This document shows positions 32,425-40,529 of a stretch of DNA of 53,142 bases, piece by piece. Source of the DNA: DATGKK01 sp035294725 (GTDB taxonomy: Bacteria; Actinomycetota; Acidimicrobiia; Acidimicrobiales; Bog-793); the NCBI GenBank assembly GCA_035294725.1, contig DATGKK010000092.1, positions 1 through 53,142 of the forward strand, read 5' to 3'. Under the pieces are notes generated by a model that was not told the DNA's origin, ran no database searches, and worked only from the letters and a program-made list of their open reading frames with translations. Positions within the stretch are counted from its first letter, which is position 1; every line of letters begins with the position of its first letter. A program made the translations under genes and the position numbers.

Positions 32425-33010
32425 CCGCGCGATAGATGTCCTTCGTGACCTCGTCGACGAGGTGGGTCTCGACCGTGCGCTCGAGGCGGCCGAGGCTGCG
32501 CAACTCGCGGACGGCGGGCACGGGGTCCGGGTCGCCGAACAGTCGCTCGTCGCCGTAATCGGCGGGGCGGCCCGTCGGGTCCGTCACCCACCAGGAGGCC
32601 TCGAGCGCGATGCCGTTGTTGTCGTTGAAGTAGATCGAGCGGAGAAAGCCGTGGTCGACGAGATCGGTCACCTCGCACCCGTGCGACTTGAGCCGGTCGC
32701 GCAGCCTGAGGAGGGCGTCCTCGTCGGGCAGGTGCAGCGAGAGGTGGTCGAACTGGGCGGCCAGCGCGTAGGGCACCCCTGCCGGCTTCGAGAAGGACTC
32801 GACGTGGTGGCCGTGGTACTCGAAGAAGGCGACCGTGTTGCCGGGGCCGACCTCGAAGAAGTAGTGGCGGAACGCCGGCGTGCCGATCGTCGTGACCAGG
32901 CGGGCGTCGAGAACTCCGTGCCAGAAGCGCACTGTCGCGTCCATGTCCTCGGTCACGAGGGCGAGGTGGTGCACGCCCCGCCAGTGAACGGTGTCAGGGG
33001 TGGCGGCCAT
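32417..33010 (-). CDS. VOC family protein (glyoxalase/extradiol dioxygenase-like)
   Basis: 197 residues, two beta-alpha-beta-beta-beta motifs forming one metal site: His in VHHLALVTEDMDATVRFWHG, His in QFDHLSLHLPDE, and Glu in NGIALEASWW, the usual H-H-E triad. FFEYHGHHVE adds further His. ATG at 33010 is 6 nt after TAGCCT, so leaderless; GTG 33016 directly abuts the hexamer and is less likely. Operon with the C-S lyase gene (8-bp overlap), divergent from pxpA. Substrate unknown. Confidence 0.86.
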   Translation of the reverse strand: MAATPDTVHWRGVHHLALVTEDMDATVRFWHGVLDARLVTTIGTPAFRHYFFEVGPGNTVAFFEYHGHHVESFSKPAGVPYALAAQFDHLSLHLPDEDALLRLRDRLKSHGCEVTDLVDHGFLRSIYFNDNNGIALEASWWVTDPTGRPADYGDERLFGDPDPVPAVRELRSLGRLERTVETHLVDEVTKDIYRAGA

Positions 33011-33016
33011 GGCCAC

Positions 33017-33022
33017 AGGCTA
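33017..33022 (-). promoter_or_regulatory. Candidate leaderless promoter -10 (TAGCCT)
   Basis: Minus-strand TAGCCT, 6 nt before ATG 33010. Back-to-back with the pxpA hexamer at 33052-33057, only 29 bp away. Confidence 0.5.
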
Positions 33023-33051
33023 CGGCGCTGGCATGGGCGACGCGTCCGCGC

Positions 33052-33057
33052 CACGAT
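33052..33057 (+). promoter_or_regulatory. Candidate leaderless promoter -10 (CACGAT) for pxpA
   Basis: CACGAT with a 6-nt gap to GTG 33064; no Shine-Dalgarno. Weaker hexamer than most others here. Confidence 0.35.
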
Positions 33058-33063
33058 GGCGTC

Positions 33064-33747
33064 GTGCCGGAGATCGACCTCAACGCCGACCTCGGCGAGG
33101 TGGAGGGCGACCTCGCCATGATGGAGACCGTCTCGAGCGCGAACGTGGCCTGCGGCGGGCACGCCGGCGACGAGGCGTCCATGGCGGCGGCCGTCGCCGA
33201 GGCCGCCCGCCGCAACGTGGTCGTGGGCGCCCACCCGTCCTACGCGGACCGGGAGCACTTCGGCCGCGTGGAGCGGGACGACCCGCCCGAGCTCGTCGCC
33301 GAGCAGGTCGCGAGCCAGGTGGCGGCGCTCTGCCGGCTCGGAGAGGTGCGCTACGTGAAGCTGCACGGGGCGCTCTACCACCGGGCCAACCGGGACGACG
33401 CCACTGCCACCGCCATCCTCGACGCGCTCTCGGCGCTGCCGGTCCGCCACGTGCTCGCCCAACCCGGACGCCTGCTCTCGCTGGCGAGAGCGCGGGGATG
33501 GGGCGGGACCGCCGAGGGCTTCGCGGATCGCGCCTACCGGCCCGACGGGACGCTCGTCGACCGGAGCGAGCCCGGCGCCCTCCTCGAACAGCCGAGCGAG
33601 GTGGCCGCCCAGGCCGTCCTCCTCGCACGGCGAGGGCAGGTCGGATCGCTCTGCCTGCACGGTGACACCCCCGGGGCGGTTCGCCTGGCCGGGGCTGTGC
33701 GGGAGGCGCTCGAGCTGAGCGGGATCGAGATCCGGGCCTTTGCCTGA
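33064..33747 (+). CDS. pxpA: 5-oxoprolinase subunit A (LamB/YcsF family)
   Basis: Component of the ATP-dependent PxpABC 5-oxoprolinase that opens pyroglutamate to glutamate. 227 residues, slightly short of the usual 245-255. Motifs: EIDLNADLGE at the N-terminus, SSANVACGGHAGDEASM, VVVGAHPSYADREHFGR, RYVKLHGALYH and SLCLHGDTPGAV near the C-terminus; all LamB/YcsF hallmarks present. The fused pxpB-pxpC gene is 1.9 kb downstream on the same strand, separated by antiparallel ilvD. Confidence 0.9.
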   Translation: MPEIDLNADLGEVEGDLAMMETVSSANVACGGHAGDEASMAAAVAEAARRNVVVGAHPSYADREHFGRVERDDPPELVAEQVASQVAALCRLGEVRYVKLHGALYHRANRDDATATAILDALSALPVRHVLAQPGRLLSLARARGWGGTAEGFADRAYRPDGTLVDRSEPGALLEQPSEVAAQAVLLARRGQVGSLCLHGDTPGAVRLAGAVREALELSGIEIRAFA

Positions 33748-33754
33748 GGCAGGG

Positions 33755-35572
33755 TCAGGAGAGCTCCGGCACCTGGCGGGCGGCGCCCTTGTCGGCCGAG
33801 AGCGCCATCGAGGCGTAGGCCCGCAGCGCCGCCGACGCGGGACGCTCTCGATCACGGGGCGCCCACCCCTGCCCGTCGCGCACGGCCCGGCGGCGCGCGA
33901 GCTCGTCGTCGGGGACTTCGAGCGTGATCGAGCGGGCCGGGATGTCGATCGAGACGACGTCGCCGTTCTCGACCAGCCCGATCGTGCCACCGGCCGCCGC
34001 CTCGGGCGAGACGTGGCCGATCGAGAGCCCGCTCGTCCCCCCGCTGAACCGGCCGTCGGTGACGAGGGCGCACACGCTCCCGAGACGGCGCGCCTTCAGA
34101 AAGCTCGTCGGGTGGAGCATCTCCTGCATCCCGGGCCCCCCGCGGGGCCCCTCGTAGCGGATGACCAGGACCTCGCCGGGCTGCACGTCGCCGGCGAGGA
34201 TCATCTCGACCGCTTGCTCCTGGCTCTCGGCCACGCGGGCCGGGCCGCGGAACCTGAGCTGGTCCTCAGGCACGCCGGCCGTCTTCACCACGCATCCGTC
34301 GGGCGAGAGGTTGCCCTTCAGCACCGCGAGGCCCCCGTCGCGCGAGTAGGGGTGCTCGACGGAGCGGACGCAGCCCGCCACGGCGTCGCGATCGAGCTCG
34401 TCGTAGCGAGCGTTCGAGGAGAAGGGCACCGTGGTGCGGATGCCGCCCGGAGCCGCCCGGTAGAGCTCGAGCGCCCGGGGGGACGGCGAGTCGGATCTCA
34501 CGTCCCACTCCGACAGCCACGCCTCGAGCGACGAAGAGTGCACCGAGTGGACCCCTCGGTCGAGCAGACCGGCCCGGTCGAGCTCGCCCATGATCGCCGG
34601 TATCCCCCCGGCGCGGTGGACGTCCTCCAGGTGGTACGAGGAGCTCGGCGCCACCTTGCAGAGGCAGGGCACCTTCCGGCTCAGCTCGTCGATGTCGCCG
34701 AGGCCGAAGTCGACGCCGCCCTCGCGGGCGGCCGCGAGGAGGTGGAGGATCGTGTTCGTGGAGCCGCCCATGGCGATGTCGACCGTCATCGCGTTGGCGA
34801 TGGCCGCCCGCGAGGCGACCTGGCGGGGCAGGACGCTCTCGTCGTCCTTCTCGTAGTAGCGGCGGGCGAGGTCCACGACCGTGCGGCCGGCCTCGACGAA
34901 CAGCTGGCGCCGTGCCCGGTTCGTGGCGAGCGTCGTCCCGTTGCCCGGCAGCGAGAGGCCGAGCGCCTCGGTGAGGCAGTTCATCGAGTTGGCCGTGAAC
35001 ATCCCCGAGCAGGAGCCGCAGGTCGGGCAGGCGGACTCCTCGATCACGCGCAGCTCCGCGTCCGAGACCCCCTCGTCCGCCGACGCCGTGATCGCCGTGA
35101 TGAGGTCGGTCGACGAGCGCCCGGCCTCCATCGGGCCTCCGCTCACGAACACCGTCGGGATGTTGAGGCGCATCGCCGCGATCAGCATCCCGGGCGTGAT
35201 CTTGTCGCAGTTGCTGATGCACACGAGGGCGTCGGCCTGGTGGGCCTCGACCATGTACTCGACCGAGTCGGCGATGAGCTCGCGGCTCGGGAGCGAGTAG
35301 AGCATCCCGTGATGGCCCATCGCGATCCCGTCGTCGACGGCGATGGTGTTGAACTCCCGTCCGACCCCGCCCGCCTCGGCGATCGCCTCGGCCACGATGG
35401 TGCCCACGTCACGAAGGTGCACGTGGCCGGGCACGAACTGGGTGAAGCTGTTCGCGATCGCCACGATGGGCTTGCCGAAGTCAGACTCCTTGAGGCCGGT
35501 CGCCCGCCAGAGGGCTCGCGCCCCGGCGGCCTGCCTCCCCTCGGTGGTGACTCGAGAACGCAGACGCCCCAT
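33755..35572 (-). CDS. ilvD: Dihydroxy-acid dehydratase
   Basis: Fe-S dehydratase of valine/isoleucine synthesis (dihydroxy-acid to 2-keto acid). 605 residues. N-terminal GRQAAGARALWRATGLKESD, FVPGHVHLRDVG, cluster Cys in LVCISNCDKITPGM and ACPTCGSCSGMFTANSMNCL, then ATDGRFSGG-type segment (VTDGRFSGGTSGLSIGHVSP) near the C-terminus, and active-site Ser there. ATG at 35572 has GGAGG 8 nt upstream and a TAGACT hexamer (complement of 35606-35611) further up, so this gene has a normal leader. Its 3' end is 7 bp from the pxpA stop, convergent. Divergent from pxpBC. Confidence 0.95.
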   Translation of the reverse strand: MGRLRSRVTTEGRQAAGARALWRATGLKESDFGKPIVAIANSFTQFVPGHVHLRDVGTIVAEAIAEAGGVGREFNTIAVDDGIAMGHHGMLYSLPSRELIADSVEYMVEAHQADALVCISNCDKITPGMLIAAMRLNIPTVFVSGGPMEAGRSSTDLITAITASADEGVSDAELRVIEESACPTCGSCSGMFTANSMNCLTEALGLSLPGNGTTLATNRARRQLFVEAGRTVVDLARRYYEKDDESVLPRQVASRAAIANAMTVDIAMGGSTNTILHLLAAAREGGVDFGLGDIDELSRKVPCLCKVAPSSSYHLEDVHRAGGIPAIMGELDRAGLLDRGVHSVHSSSLEAWLSEWDVRSDSPSPRALELYRAAPGGIRTTVPFSSNARYDELDRDAVAGCVRSVEHPYSRDGGLAVLKGNLSPDGCVVKTAGVPEDQLRFRGPARVAESQEQAVEMILAGDVQPGEVLVIRYEGPRGGPGMQEMLHPTSFLKARRLGSVCALVTDGRFSGGTSGLSIGHVSPEAAAGGTIGLVENGDVVSIDIPARSITLEVPDDELARRRAVRDGQGWAPRDRERPASAALRAYASMALSADKGAARQVPELS

Positions 35573-35605
35573 CGGTCCATCCTCCGCTCGACGCCGGTCC
35601 GGGGA

Positions 35606-35611
35606 GTCTAG
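35606..35611 (-). promoter_or_regulatory. Candidate ilvD -10 (TAGACT)
   Basis: Minus-strand TAGACT about 33 nt before the ilvD ATG; directly adjacent to the GTG (35612) of the divergent pxpBC gene, so ilvD transcription and pxpBC initiation share the same bases. Confidence 0.35.
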
Positions 35612-37216
35612 GTGACACGGGAGCTCGGGGACGAGGGGGTGCTCCTCGACCTCCCGGGGGGCTACCGGGCCGCCCACGAGCTCGCGCGACGCGTCGCCGG
35701 CGCCCGCGAGGTGGTGCCGGGTGCCGCCACCCTCGGCGTGATCGGGGGGGACCGCGGCGAGCTCGAGGAGCTGGAGGCTGCAGCGCTGGCCGGCAGGCTG
35801 GCCGCCGCGCCGAGCCGCAGCTCCGGCACGCGGGTGACCCACGAGATCCCCGTCGTGCTCGACGGCGAGGACCTCCCCGAGCTCGACCGGCTCGGCCTCG
35901 GGGCCGGAGCGGTCGCCCGCCTCCTCGCCGGCGCCGAGCTGGAGGTGGCCTTCCTCGGGTTCATGCCGGGCTTCGCCTATCTTGCCGGCCTCCCCCCCGA
36001 GCTGGCGCGCCTTTCAAGGCGCCCGGTGCCACGGACGGCGGTCCCGGCCGGGTCCCTCGCCCTCGCCGGCGGCTACGCCGGCATCTACCCCTCGGCGAGC
36101 CCCGGCGGATGGAACCTGCTCGGGCGGACCGCCTTCCGGGCGTTCGATCCCGACCGGCCGCCCTACGCCACGCTCAGCCCGGGCGACCGCGTCCGCTTCC
36201 TCCCCGTCGAGGACGTGCCCCCCCTTACCCAAGCCCGGCGTGCGGCTCTCGAGGGCGAGCACCTCGAGGTGGTCGACCCCGGCCCGCAGCTGCTCGTGGA
36301 GGACCTCGGGCGCCAGGGCGCCGGCCACCTCGGAGTTCCCCGCGCTGGCGCCATGAACCCGTGCTGGCTCGCCGTCGCGAACCTCGCGGTCGGGAACGCT
36401 CCGGACGCGCCCGGCCTCGAGCTCGCCGGAGCCGCCCGCCTCCGGACCCGGCGAAGCCTCCTTCTCGCCCTCGCCGGCGACGCCGAGCTGCGGGTAGGCG
36501 GCACCACCATGCCACGCGGGATCGTCGCCGCCGCCGGTGCCGGCCAGATGGTCGAGGTCGGACCCGTCCGCCGGGGAGCGAGGGCGGTCCTGGCGGTGGC
36601 AGGTGGGGTGCGGGCCGATCGCCGCTTCGCCAGCGCCGCCGGGGACGCCGTCTCGGGGCTCCCTCCGGGCCCGCTCCGGGCAGGCGACATCCTCGACGTC
36701 GGCGCCGCGCCGGCGCGCTCGCGCCGGAGCTTCGAGCTGCCCGCGGCGGCGGGCGGCGGCGGGGGCGCCGTCTGCCTGCGGGCGGTCGCCGGCCCCGACC
36801 TCGAACCGGGGAGAGCGGCAGCCTCGCTCGAGGGCCTGTTCGAGGTCGACCCCCGCAGCGACCGCACGGGGATCCGGCTGCGGCGACCAGCGAGCGCTGA
36901 GCAGCAGACGCCGCGCGCGGCCGACGCGCACGGTGGCGGAGGCGAGGTGCCGTCGCACGCGGTCGTGCCTGGCTGCGTGCAGCTTCCTCCCGGCGGCAAC
37001 CCGGTCGTACTCGGACCGGACTGCGGCCCCGTCGGCGGCTACGTGGTGGCCGCCACCGTCGTGAGCGCCGACCTGTGGCGGCTCGGCACGCTCGAGCCGG
37101 GACAGCTCGTGGGCTTCGAGCTCGTCTCCCTCGATGAGGCTGCCGCGGCACGGCGCCAGCTCGCGCGTGTCGTCGCCGCCTCGGTCCAGGGCTGGTACCC
37201 CACTCTCACGGCCTGA
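35612..37216 (+). CDS. Fused 5-oxoprolinase subunits B and C (KipI-KipA type)
   Basis: 534-residue fusion of PxpB and PxpC. Residues 1-200 are PxpB/KipI: RELGDEGVLLDLPGG, EVAFLGFMPGFAYLAGLP, SRRPVPRTAVPAGSLALAGG and YPSASPGGWNLLGRT. Residues about 212-530 are PxpC/KipA: LEVVDPGPQLLVEDLGRQG, GVPRAGAMN, GLELAGAARLR, LAVAGGVRA, and LGPDCGPVGGYVVAATV. Both order and motifs are intact, so with PxpA it should give a complete 5-oxoprolinase. GTG 35612 is required because ELGDEGVLLDL aligns to the conserved KipI start; no clear -10 or Shine-Dalgarno is visible before it. The linker at 380-440 is Ala/Arg-rich. Confidence 0.9.
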   Translation: MTRELGDEGVLLDLPGGYRAAHELARRVAGAREVVPGAATLGVIGGDRGELEELEAAALAGRLAAAPSRSSGTRVTHEIPVVLDGEDLPELDRLGLGAGAVARLLAGAELEVAFLGFMPGFAYLAGLPPELARLSRRPVPRTAVPAGSLALAGGYAGIYPSASPGGWNLLGRTAFRAFDPDRPPYATLSPGDRVRFLPVEDVPPLTQARRAALEGEHLEVVDPGPQLLVEDLGRQGAGHLGVPRAGAMNPCWLAVANLAVGNAPDAPGLELAGAARLRTRRSLLLALAGDAELRVGGTTMPRGIVAAAGAGQMVEVGPVRRGARAVLAVAGGVRADRRFASAAGDAVSGLPPGPLRAGDILDVGAAPARSRRSFELPAAAGGGGGAVCLRAVAGPDLEPGRAAASLEGLFEVDPRSDRTGIRLRRPASAEQQTPRAADAHGGGGEVPSHAVVPGCVQLPPGGNPVVLGPDCGPVGGYVVAATVVSADLWRLGTLEPGQLVGFELVSLDEAAAARRQLARVVAASVQGWYPTLTA

Positions 37217-37243
37217 GCGCCGCCCCACGAGGGGGCGCTCGCC

Positions 37244-37249
37244 TACCAT
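37244..37249 (+). promoter_or_regulatory. Candidate leaderless promoter -10 (TACCAT)
   Basis: TACCAT with a 6-nt gap to GTG 37256, 27 bp after the pxpBC stop. Confidence 0.5.
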
Positions 37250-37255
37250 GACCCC

Positions 37256-37903
37256 GTGCGAGCGCCCTTTCGCCGAGGCGATGCTGCGGCCGCACGGCTG
37301 ATCGAGCTGCTCGAGCAGTTCCGGGCGGTCTTCACGCTCCCGGTCGCCTGGGCTCGCTCGCTCACGGACCAGGCGGACCTGATCGACGCCGACGTCGCCC
37401 AGTGGGTCGAGGTGCTCGGCGCCGGCGAGGGCTGCGGCCTTCACAGCCTGCTCTATGCCTTCGGCGAGTTCCGCGCCCTCTACTACCACCGGCTCTCGCA
37501 CGGGAACGCCGCCGGAGCACTCGCGGCCAAGGTGCTCCGCTTTCTCTGGCGCCCGACCCCGGGGCTCGACATCACCACGCCGCAGATCGGTCCGGGGCTG
37601 TTCATCGCCCACGGCCAGGCGACCTGCCTCGCCGCCGCCAGCATCGGCCGGAATTGCTACGTCCACCACGGCGTCACCATCGGCTGGGACTACCGGGGCG
37701 CCCGAGCCCCGATCATCGGCGACGGGGTCTTCGTCGGCACCGGAGCCGTCGTCCTCGGCGAGGTCACGATCGGCGACGGCGCCCGGATCGGGGCGAACGC
37801 CGTCGTGCTCTGCGACGTGCCTGCCGGGGCCACCGCCGTCGGCTCCCCGGCGCGGATCATCCCCGCCGTCGCGACAACGCCCGGCCTCGTGGCGCTGCCG
37901 TGA
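37256..37903 (+). CDS. Serine O-acetyltransferase-like hexapeptide transferase
   Basis: 215-residue left-handed beta-helix acetyltransferase resembling CysE. Helical N-terminal half (VLGAGEGCGLHSLLYAFGEF, RALYYHRLSHGNAAG) then hexapeptide repeats: GLDITTPQIGPGLFIAHGQA, IGRNCYVHHGVTIGWDYRG, PIIGDGVFVGTGAVVLGEV, TIGDGARIGANAVVLCDVPA and GSPARIIP. His residues at the CysE active-site positions (IAHG, VHHG) are present. The N-terminal region is shorter than in E. coli CysE and may lack full serine-binding features, so a different O-acetyl acceptor is possible. The 12-bp palindrome GCGGGGCCCCGC (37904-37915) follows the stop. Confidence 0.8.
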   Translation: MRAPFRRGDAAAARLIELLEQFRAVFTLPVAWARSLTDQADLIDADVAQWVEVLGAGEGCGLHSLLYAFGEFRALYYHRLSHGNAAGALAAKVLRFLWRPTPGLDITTPQIGPGLFIAHGQATCLAAASIGRNCYVHHGVTIGWDYRGARAPIIGDGVFVGTGAVVLGEVTIGDGARIGANAVVLCDVPAGATAVGSPARIIPAVATTPGLVALP

Positions 37904-38031
37904 GCGGGGCCCCGCCACGCCAGCCCCGCGATGACCCCGAGGAGCTCCCCCGCCCCGTCACATGAGGTTCACAGCGAACTCTATGGCGGGCGCGCGAACG
38001 TGGAGGCAGGACTCAAGCAGATGGCCAGGTG

Positions 38032-39180
38032 ATGAAGCGCTCCCTCACGATCGCGAAGGTGGCCGGCGTGCCCATCAGGGTGCACTGGAGCTTCTTTTTG
38101 CTCATACCGCTCGTGCTCGTGTCGTCGCAGGGCATGACGGCTGCCGACATCGGGTGGTACGCGCTCTTCGTCGTCGCGCTCTTCGCCTCGGTGACGCTGC
38201 ACGAGCTCTCGCACTCGGTCGTGGCGATGCGCCTCGGCCTCACCGTGAGGGACATCGTCCTTCTCCCGATCGGTGGCGTCTCGGAGATCGAGGGAATGGG
38301 CACCTCGGCTGGGATCGAGGGCAGGGTCGCGATCGCGGGTCCCCTCGCCAGCGTTCTCATCGGGGTGGTCATGCTCGGGGTCGCCGCCCTTTTGCACGAG
38401 CAGCTGTGGCCCCCGAACCTCACCTTGTCGGGCAGCGCGTGGCCGGCGCGCATCGGCTGGCTCAACCTCGCCCTCGCAGCGTTCAACCTGTTGCCAGCGA
38501 TCCCGATGGACGGCGGGCGGGTGCTGCGGGCAGCGCTCGCCGGGCGGAACGGGAACGTGCGGGCGACGAGGATCGCCTCGAGCGTGGCCACGGTGCTGGC
38601 CATCGCGATGATCGTCGTCGCCGTGCTCGTGGACGACCTCTTCCTCATCCTGATCGGCGTCTTCGTGCTACTCGGCGCGACCTCCGAGATGCAGTCGGCC
38701 AAGCTCCGCTCAACGCTGAGCGGGATGACCGTGGCAGGGTTCATGCACTCGGACCCGACTACCGTGCCGTCCTACGTCGCGGCGACCGAGGTGGCGGCAT
38801 GGCTCGCGCACTTCCCCGGCCGGGCGATCCCCGTCGTCGACGAGATGGGGCGCTACCTCGGCATCGTCGACGGCGAGGAGCTGGCCGGAGCCTTCCCTGG
38901 CATGACGGTCGGAGCGGCGGCCGACCGGCGGGCCCCCGTGCTCACGCCGGAGATGGAGCTGTTCCCGGCCGCGGTCGAGAAGTTCCAGCTCTCCCAGCGT
39001 AAGGAGCTGGCGGTGATCGACGGCGGCCGGGTCGTCGGCGTCCTCTACCTCTCGATCGTCTCCGCCGCTCTCATGCGGGCGCGTGCGAGCGGGGCCGGCT
39101 CGCTCTTCGGCGGGCGCGCCGGGCCGGGTGACCCCGGGAGCGGGAGCTCGCGGCCCGATACCTACGCGGGTCACCTCTGA
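38032..39180 (+). CDS. Site-2 protease (M50) family with C-terminal CBS domains
   Basis: Intramembrane zinc metalloprotease of 382 residues. Helices: VHWSFFLLIPLVLVS, then LFASVTLHELSHSVVAM with the HExxH zinc motif, GPLASVLIGVVMLGV, NLALAAFNLLPAIPMDGGRV with the N-x-x-P-x-x-P-M-D-G zinc Asp, and further helices to about residue 225. The C-terminal part (about 230-345) is a tandem CBS region (MHSDPTTVPSYVAATEVAAW, GRAIPVVDEMGRYLGIVDGE, KELAVIDGGRVVGVLYL) that may sense nucleotides. Such S2P-CBS proteins are common in actinobacteria; substrate unknown. GTG at 38029 directly precedes the ATG; neither has a good Shine-Dalgarno. Confidence 0.88.
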   Translation: MKRSLTIAKVAGVPIRVHWSFFLLIPLVLVSSQGMTAADIGWYALFVVALFASVTLHELSHSVVAMRLGLTVRDIVLLPIGGVSEIEGMGTSAGIEGRVAIAGPLASVLIGVVMLGVAALLHEQLWPPNLTLSGSAWPARIGWLNLALAAFNLLPAIPMDGGRVLRAALAGRNGNVRATRIASSVATVLAIAMIVVAVLVDDLFLILIGVFVLLGATSEMQSAKLRSTLSGMTVAGFMHSDPTTVPSYVAATEVAAWLAHFPGRAIPVVDEMGRYLGIVDGEELAGAFPGMTVGAAADRRAPVLTPEMELFPAAVEKFQLSQRKELAVIDGGRVVGVLYLSIVSAALMRARASGAGSLFGGRAGPGDPGSGSSRPDTYAGHL

Positions 39181-39640
39181 GCACACGGCAATGCCGGCGA
39201 GCACAGGGCGGAGCCGAGACCTTTCCTGAGGTGCTCGCCGTGCTTCGCTGACGGGCTTGCCGCTCCGATGGGGTCCGGTGGCGTCACTCGCTCAGCCAAG
39301 GCTCTCCTGCGTCACTTTGGTGCCGAGCTCCTCTGCGCGCTGCGGCGGCCGCCAGGATCGACGAGGTTGCGCTCGAGGATCCGCCTGCGCCGTGTCGCGG
39401 CCTCGTCACAACAGCAAGAGAGCAGTGGCGAGCGACTGGCCGTGATGTCGCGTGGTCCCGAGTCCTGCAGGGACGCGAGCGGCTGCTCAGATGGAGGGAA
39501 AGGCCGGACCGCTCGGGAGCCCTTGGCAGGCGAGACCGACGTTGACGAGTCGGCGCCACGTAATGACGTCGGCGAGAGGCAGCCCGTGGCAGGAGTCGCC
39601 GAACCTGGGAGCGGGCTCCGTCCACCAGGTTGAGGTGGCA
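39181..39640. other. Noncoding/degenerate stretch at left edge of low-GC island
   Basis: About 460 bp without a gene I can support. Right after the S2P stop there is a 10-bp perfect inverted repeat CGGCGAGCAC (39195-39204) / GTGCTCGCCG (39231-39240) with a 26-nt loop, possibly a terminator. The rest has frames on both strands but no protein-like pattern; base composition becomes more AT-rich rightward. It may be remnant sequence from an insertion. Confidence 0.5.
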
Positions 39641-39642
39641 CC

Positions 39643-39648
39643 TACACT
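39643..39648 (+). promoter_or_regulatory. Candidate leaderless promoter -10 (TACACT)
   Basis: TACACT lies 8 nt before ATG 39657 of a 13-codon ORF that overlaps the TIGR04255 gene start. No other convincing promoter precedes that gene. Confidence 0.45.
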
Positions 39649-39656
39649 CGCTGGAT

Positions 39657-39698
39657 ATGGGCGAGCAAGCGAACGAGGCCTTGCCCACGTGCCGGTGA
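39657..39698 (+). CDS. Putative leaderless leader peptide (13 codons)
   Basis: Tiny ORF MGEQANEALPTCR. Its ATG is 8 nt after a TACACT hexamer, so the transcript would start essentially at this codon, and its TGA forms TGATG with the ATG of the TIGR04255 gene (1-base overlap). This geometry suggests that ribosomes loading on the leaderless mRNA translate the peptide and then reinitiate on the main gene. Leaderless upstream peptides are described in mycobacteria, some responding to cysteine; here the penultimate residue is Cys. Too short to validate by coding statistics. Confidence 0.4.
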   Translation: MGEQANEALPTCR

Positions 39699-40525
39699 TG
39701 ACGCCAAGCCGCCCCTCGTACCGACGTCCTCCCGTGGCAGAGGTTGCACTCGCGCTCTATGTCTCGCCTCCGCTGCCGCTTCGTACGGTTTCTCTTGGCC
39801 GCCTCTGGGAGCGCTGGCGGGACAGGTACCCACAGAGCGAAGACCAGCCACCGCTACCACCGGTGATGCCCGAGACGTTCCCACATCCGTCTCCCTCCGC
39901 CTCCATCCAGTTCTCAGGCGTTTTTCCGGGCGTCCGGGTCTGGTACCTCTCGGAGGGGCGAGATCGGGTCCTCCAAGTTCAACGCGATCGCCTCGTGCTC
40001 AACTGGAGGCGACTTGCCGACGACCAGCCCTACCCCCGCTACGAATCCCTGCGTCCAGAGTTCGAGGCAGCTGCAGTCCAGTTCCTCGAGTTCGCAACGT
40101 CTGAGGGATTGGGACCAGCCCGCATCGCCCAGGTTGAGGTCGCGTACGTCAATCCGATCCCACTGGGGGATAGAGTTGAGGATCCCGCACGGATGCTATC
40201 TGTGTGGTCCGGCGAGCGGAGCGATGACTTCCTTCCTGCAAGCCCGGAAAGTGTCAGCCTGGCCCTGCGCTATCGGATACCCCATCCTGAGACGGGTGAG
40301 CCCATCGGTCGTCTTTACGTCGAGGCTTCCCCAGCCATGCATCAGAACGTCGCCTCGCCAGAGGAGGAAGTCTTCTTGCTCCGGCTGTTCGCTCGGGGTC
40401 GTCCGCTGGGTGACGGCATCACAGGTGCCTTGGCGTTTCTCGACGTCGGTCGCGATTGGGTCGTAAGAGGCTTCACCTCGATCACGACGTCCGAGATGCA
40501 CGACATCTGGGAGCTAGAGGAGTGA
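39698..40525 (+). CDS. TIGR04255 family protein
   Basis: 275 residues, family of unknown function. The start matches the family habit of a basic stretch then PPVxEV: MTPSRPSYRRPPVAEVALAL. Next come a hydrophobic-aromatic block (LRTVSLGRLWERWRDRYPQS), QPPLPPVMPE, a strand with a VWYLSEGRDRVLQVQRDRL pattern, LNWRRL, and YPRYESLRPEFEAA, then VEVAYVNPIPLGD. The C-terminal half is beta-rich (ALRYRIPHP, GRLYVEAS, RGFTSITTSEMHDIWE). Codon use is less GC-biased than in neighbours, suggesting transfer. The next gene follows after 4 bp with its own Shine-Dalgarno. No enzymatic motif seen; I do not assign a function. Confidence 0.75.
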   Translation: MTPSRPSYRRPPVAEVALALYVSPPLPLRTVSLGRLWERWRDRYPQSEDQPPLPPVMPETFPHPSPSASIQFSGVFPGVRVWYLSEGRDRVLQVQRDRLVLNWRRLADDQPYPRYESLRPEFEAAAVQFLEFATSEGLGPARIAQVEVAYVNPIPLGDRVEDPARMLSVWSGERSDDFLPASPESVSLALRYRIPHPETGEPIGRLYVEASPAMHQNVASPEEEVFLLRLFARGRPLGDGITGALAFLDVGRDWVVRGFTSITTSEMHDIWELEE

Positions 40526-40529
40526 GCTC

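Noticed and set aside
37962..39002. Plus-strand frame of 346 codons over the site-2 protease gene
   Set aside because: Shadow of the protease in another frame; lacks membrane segments and motifs.
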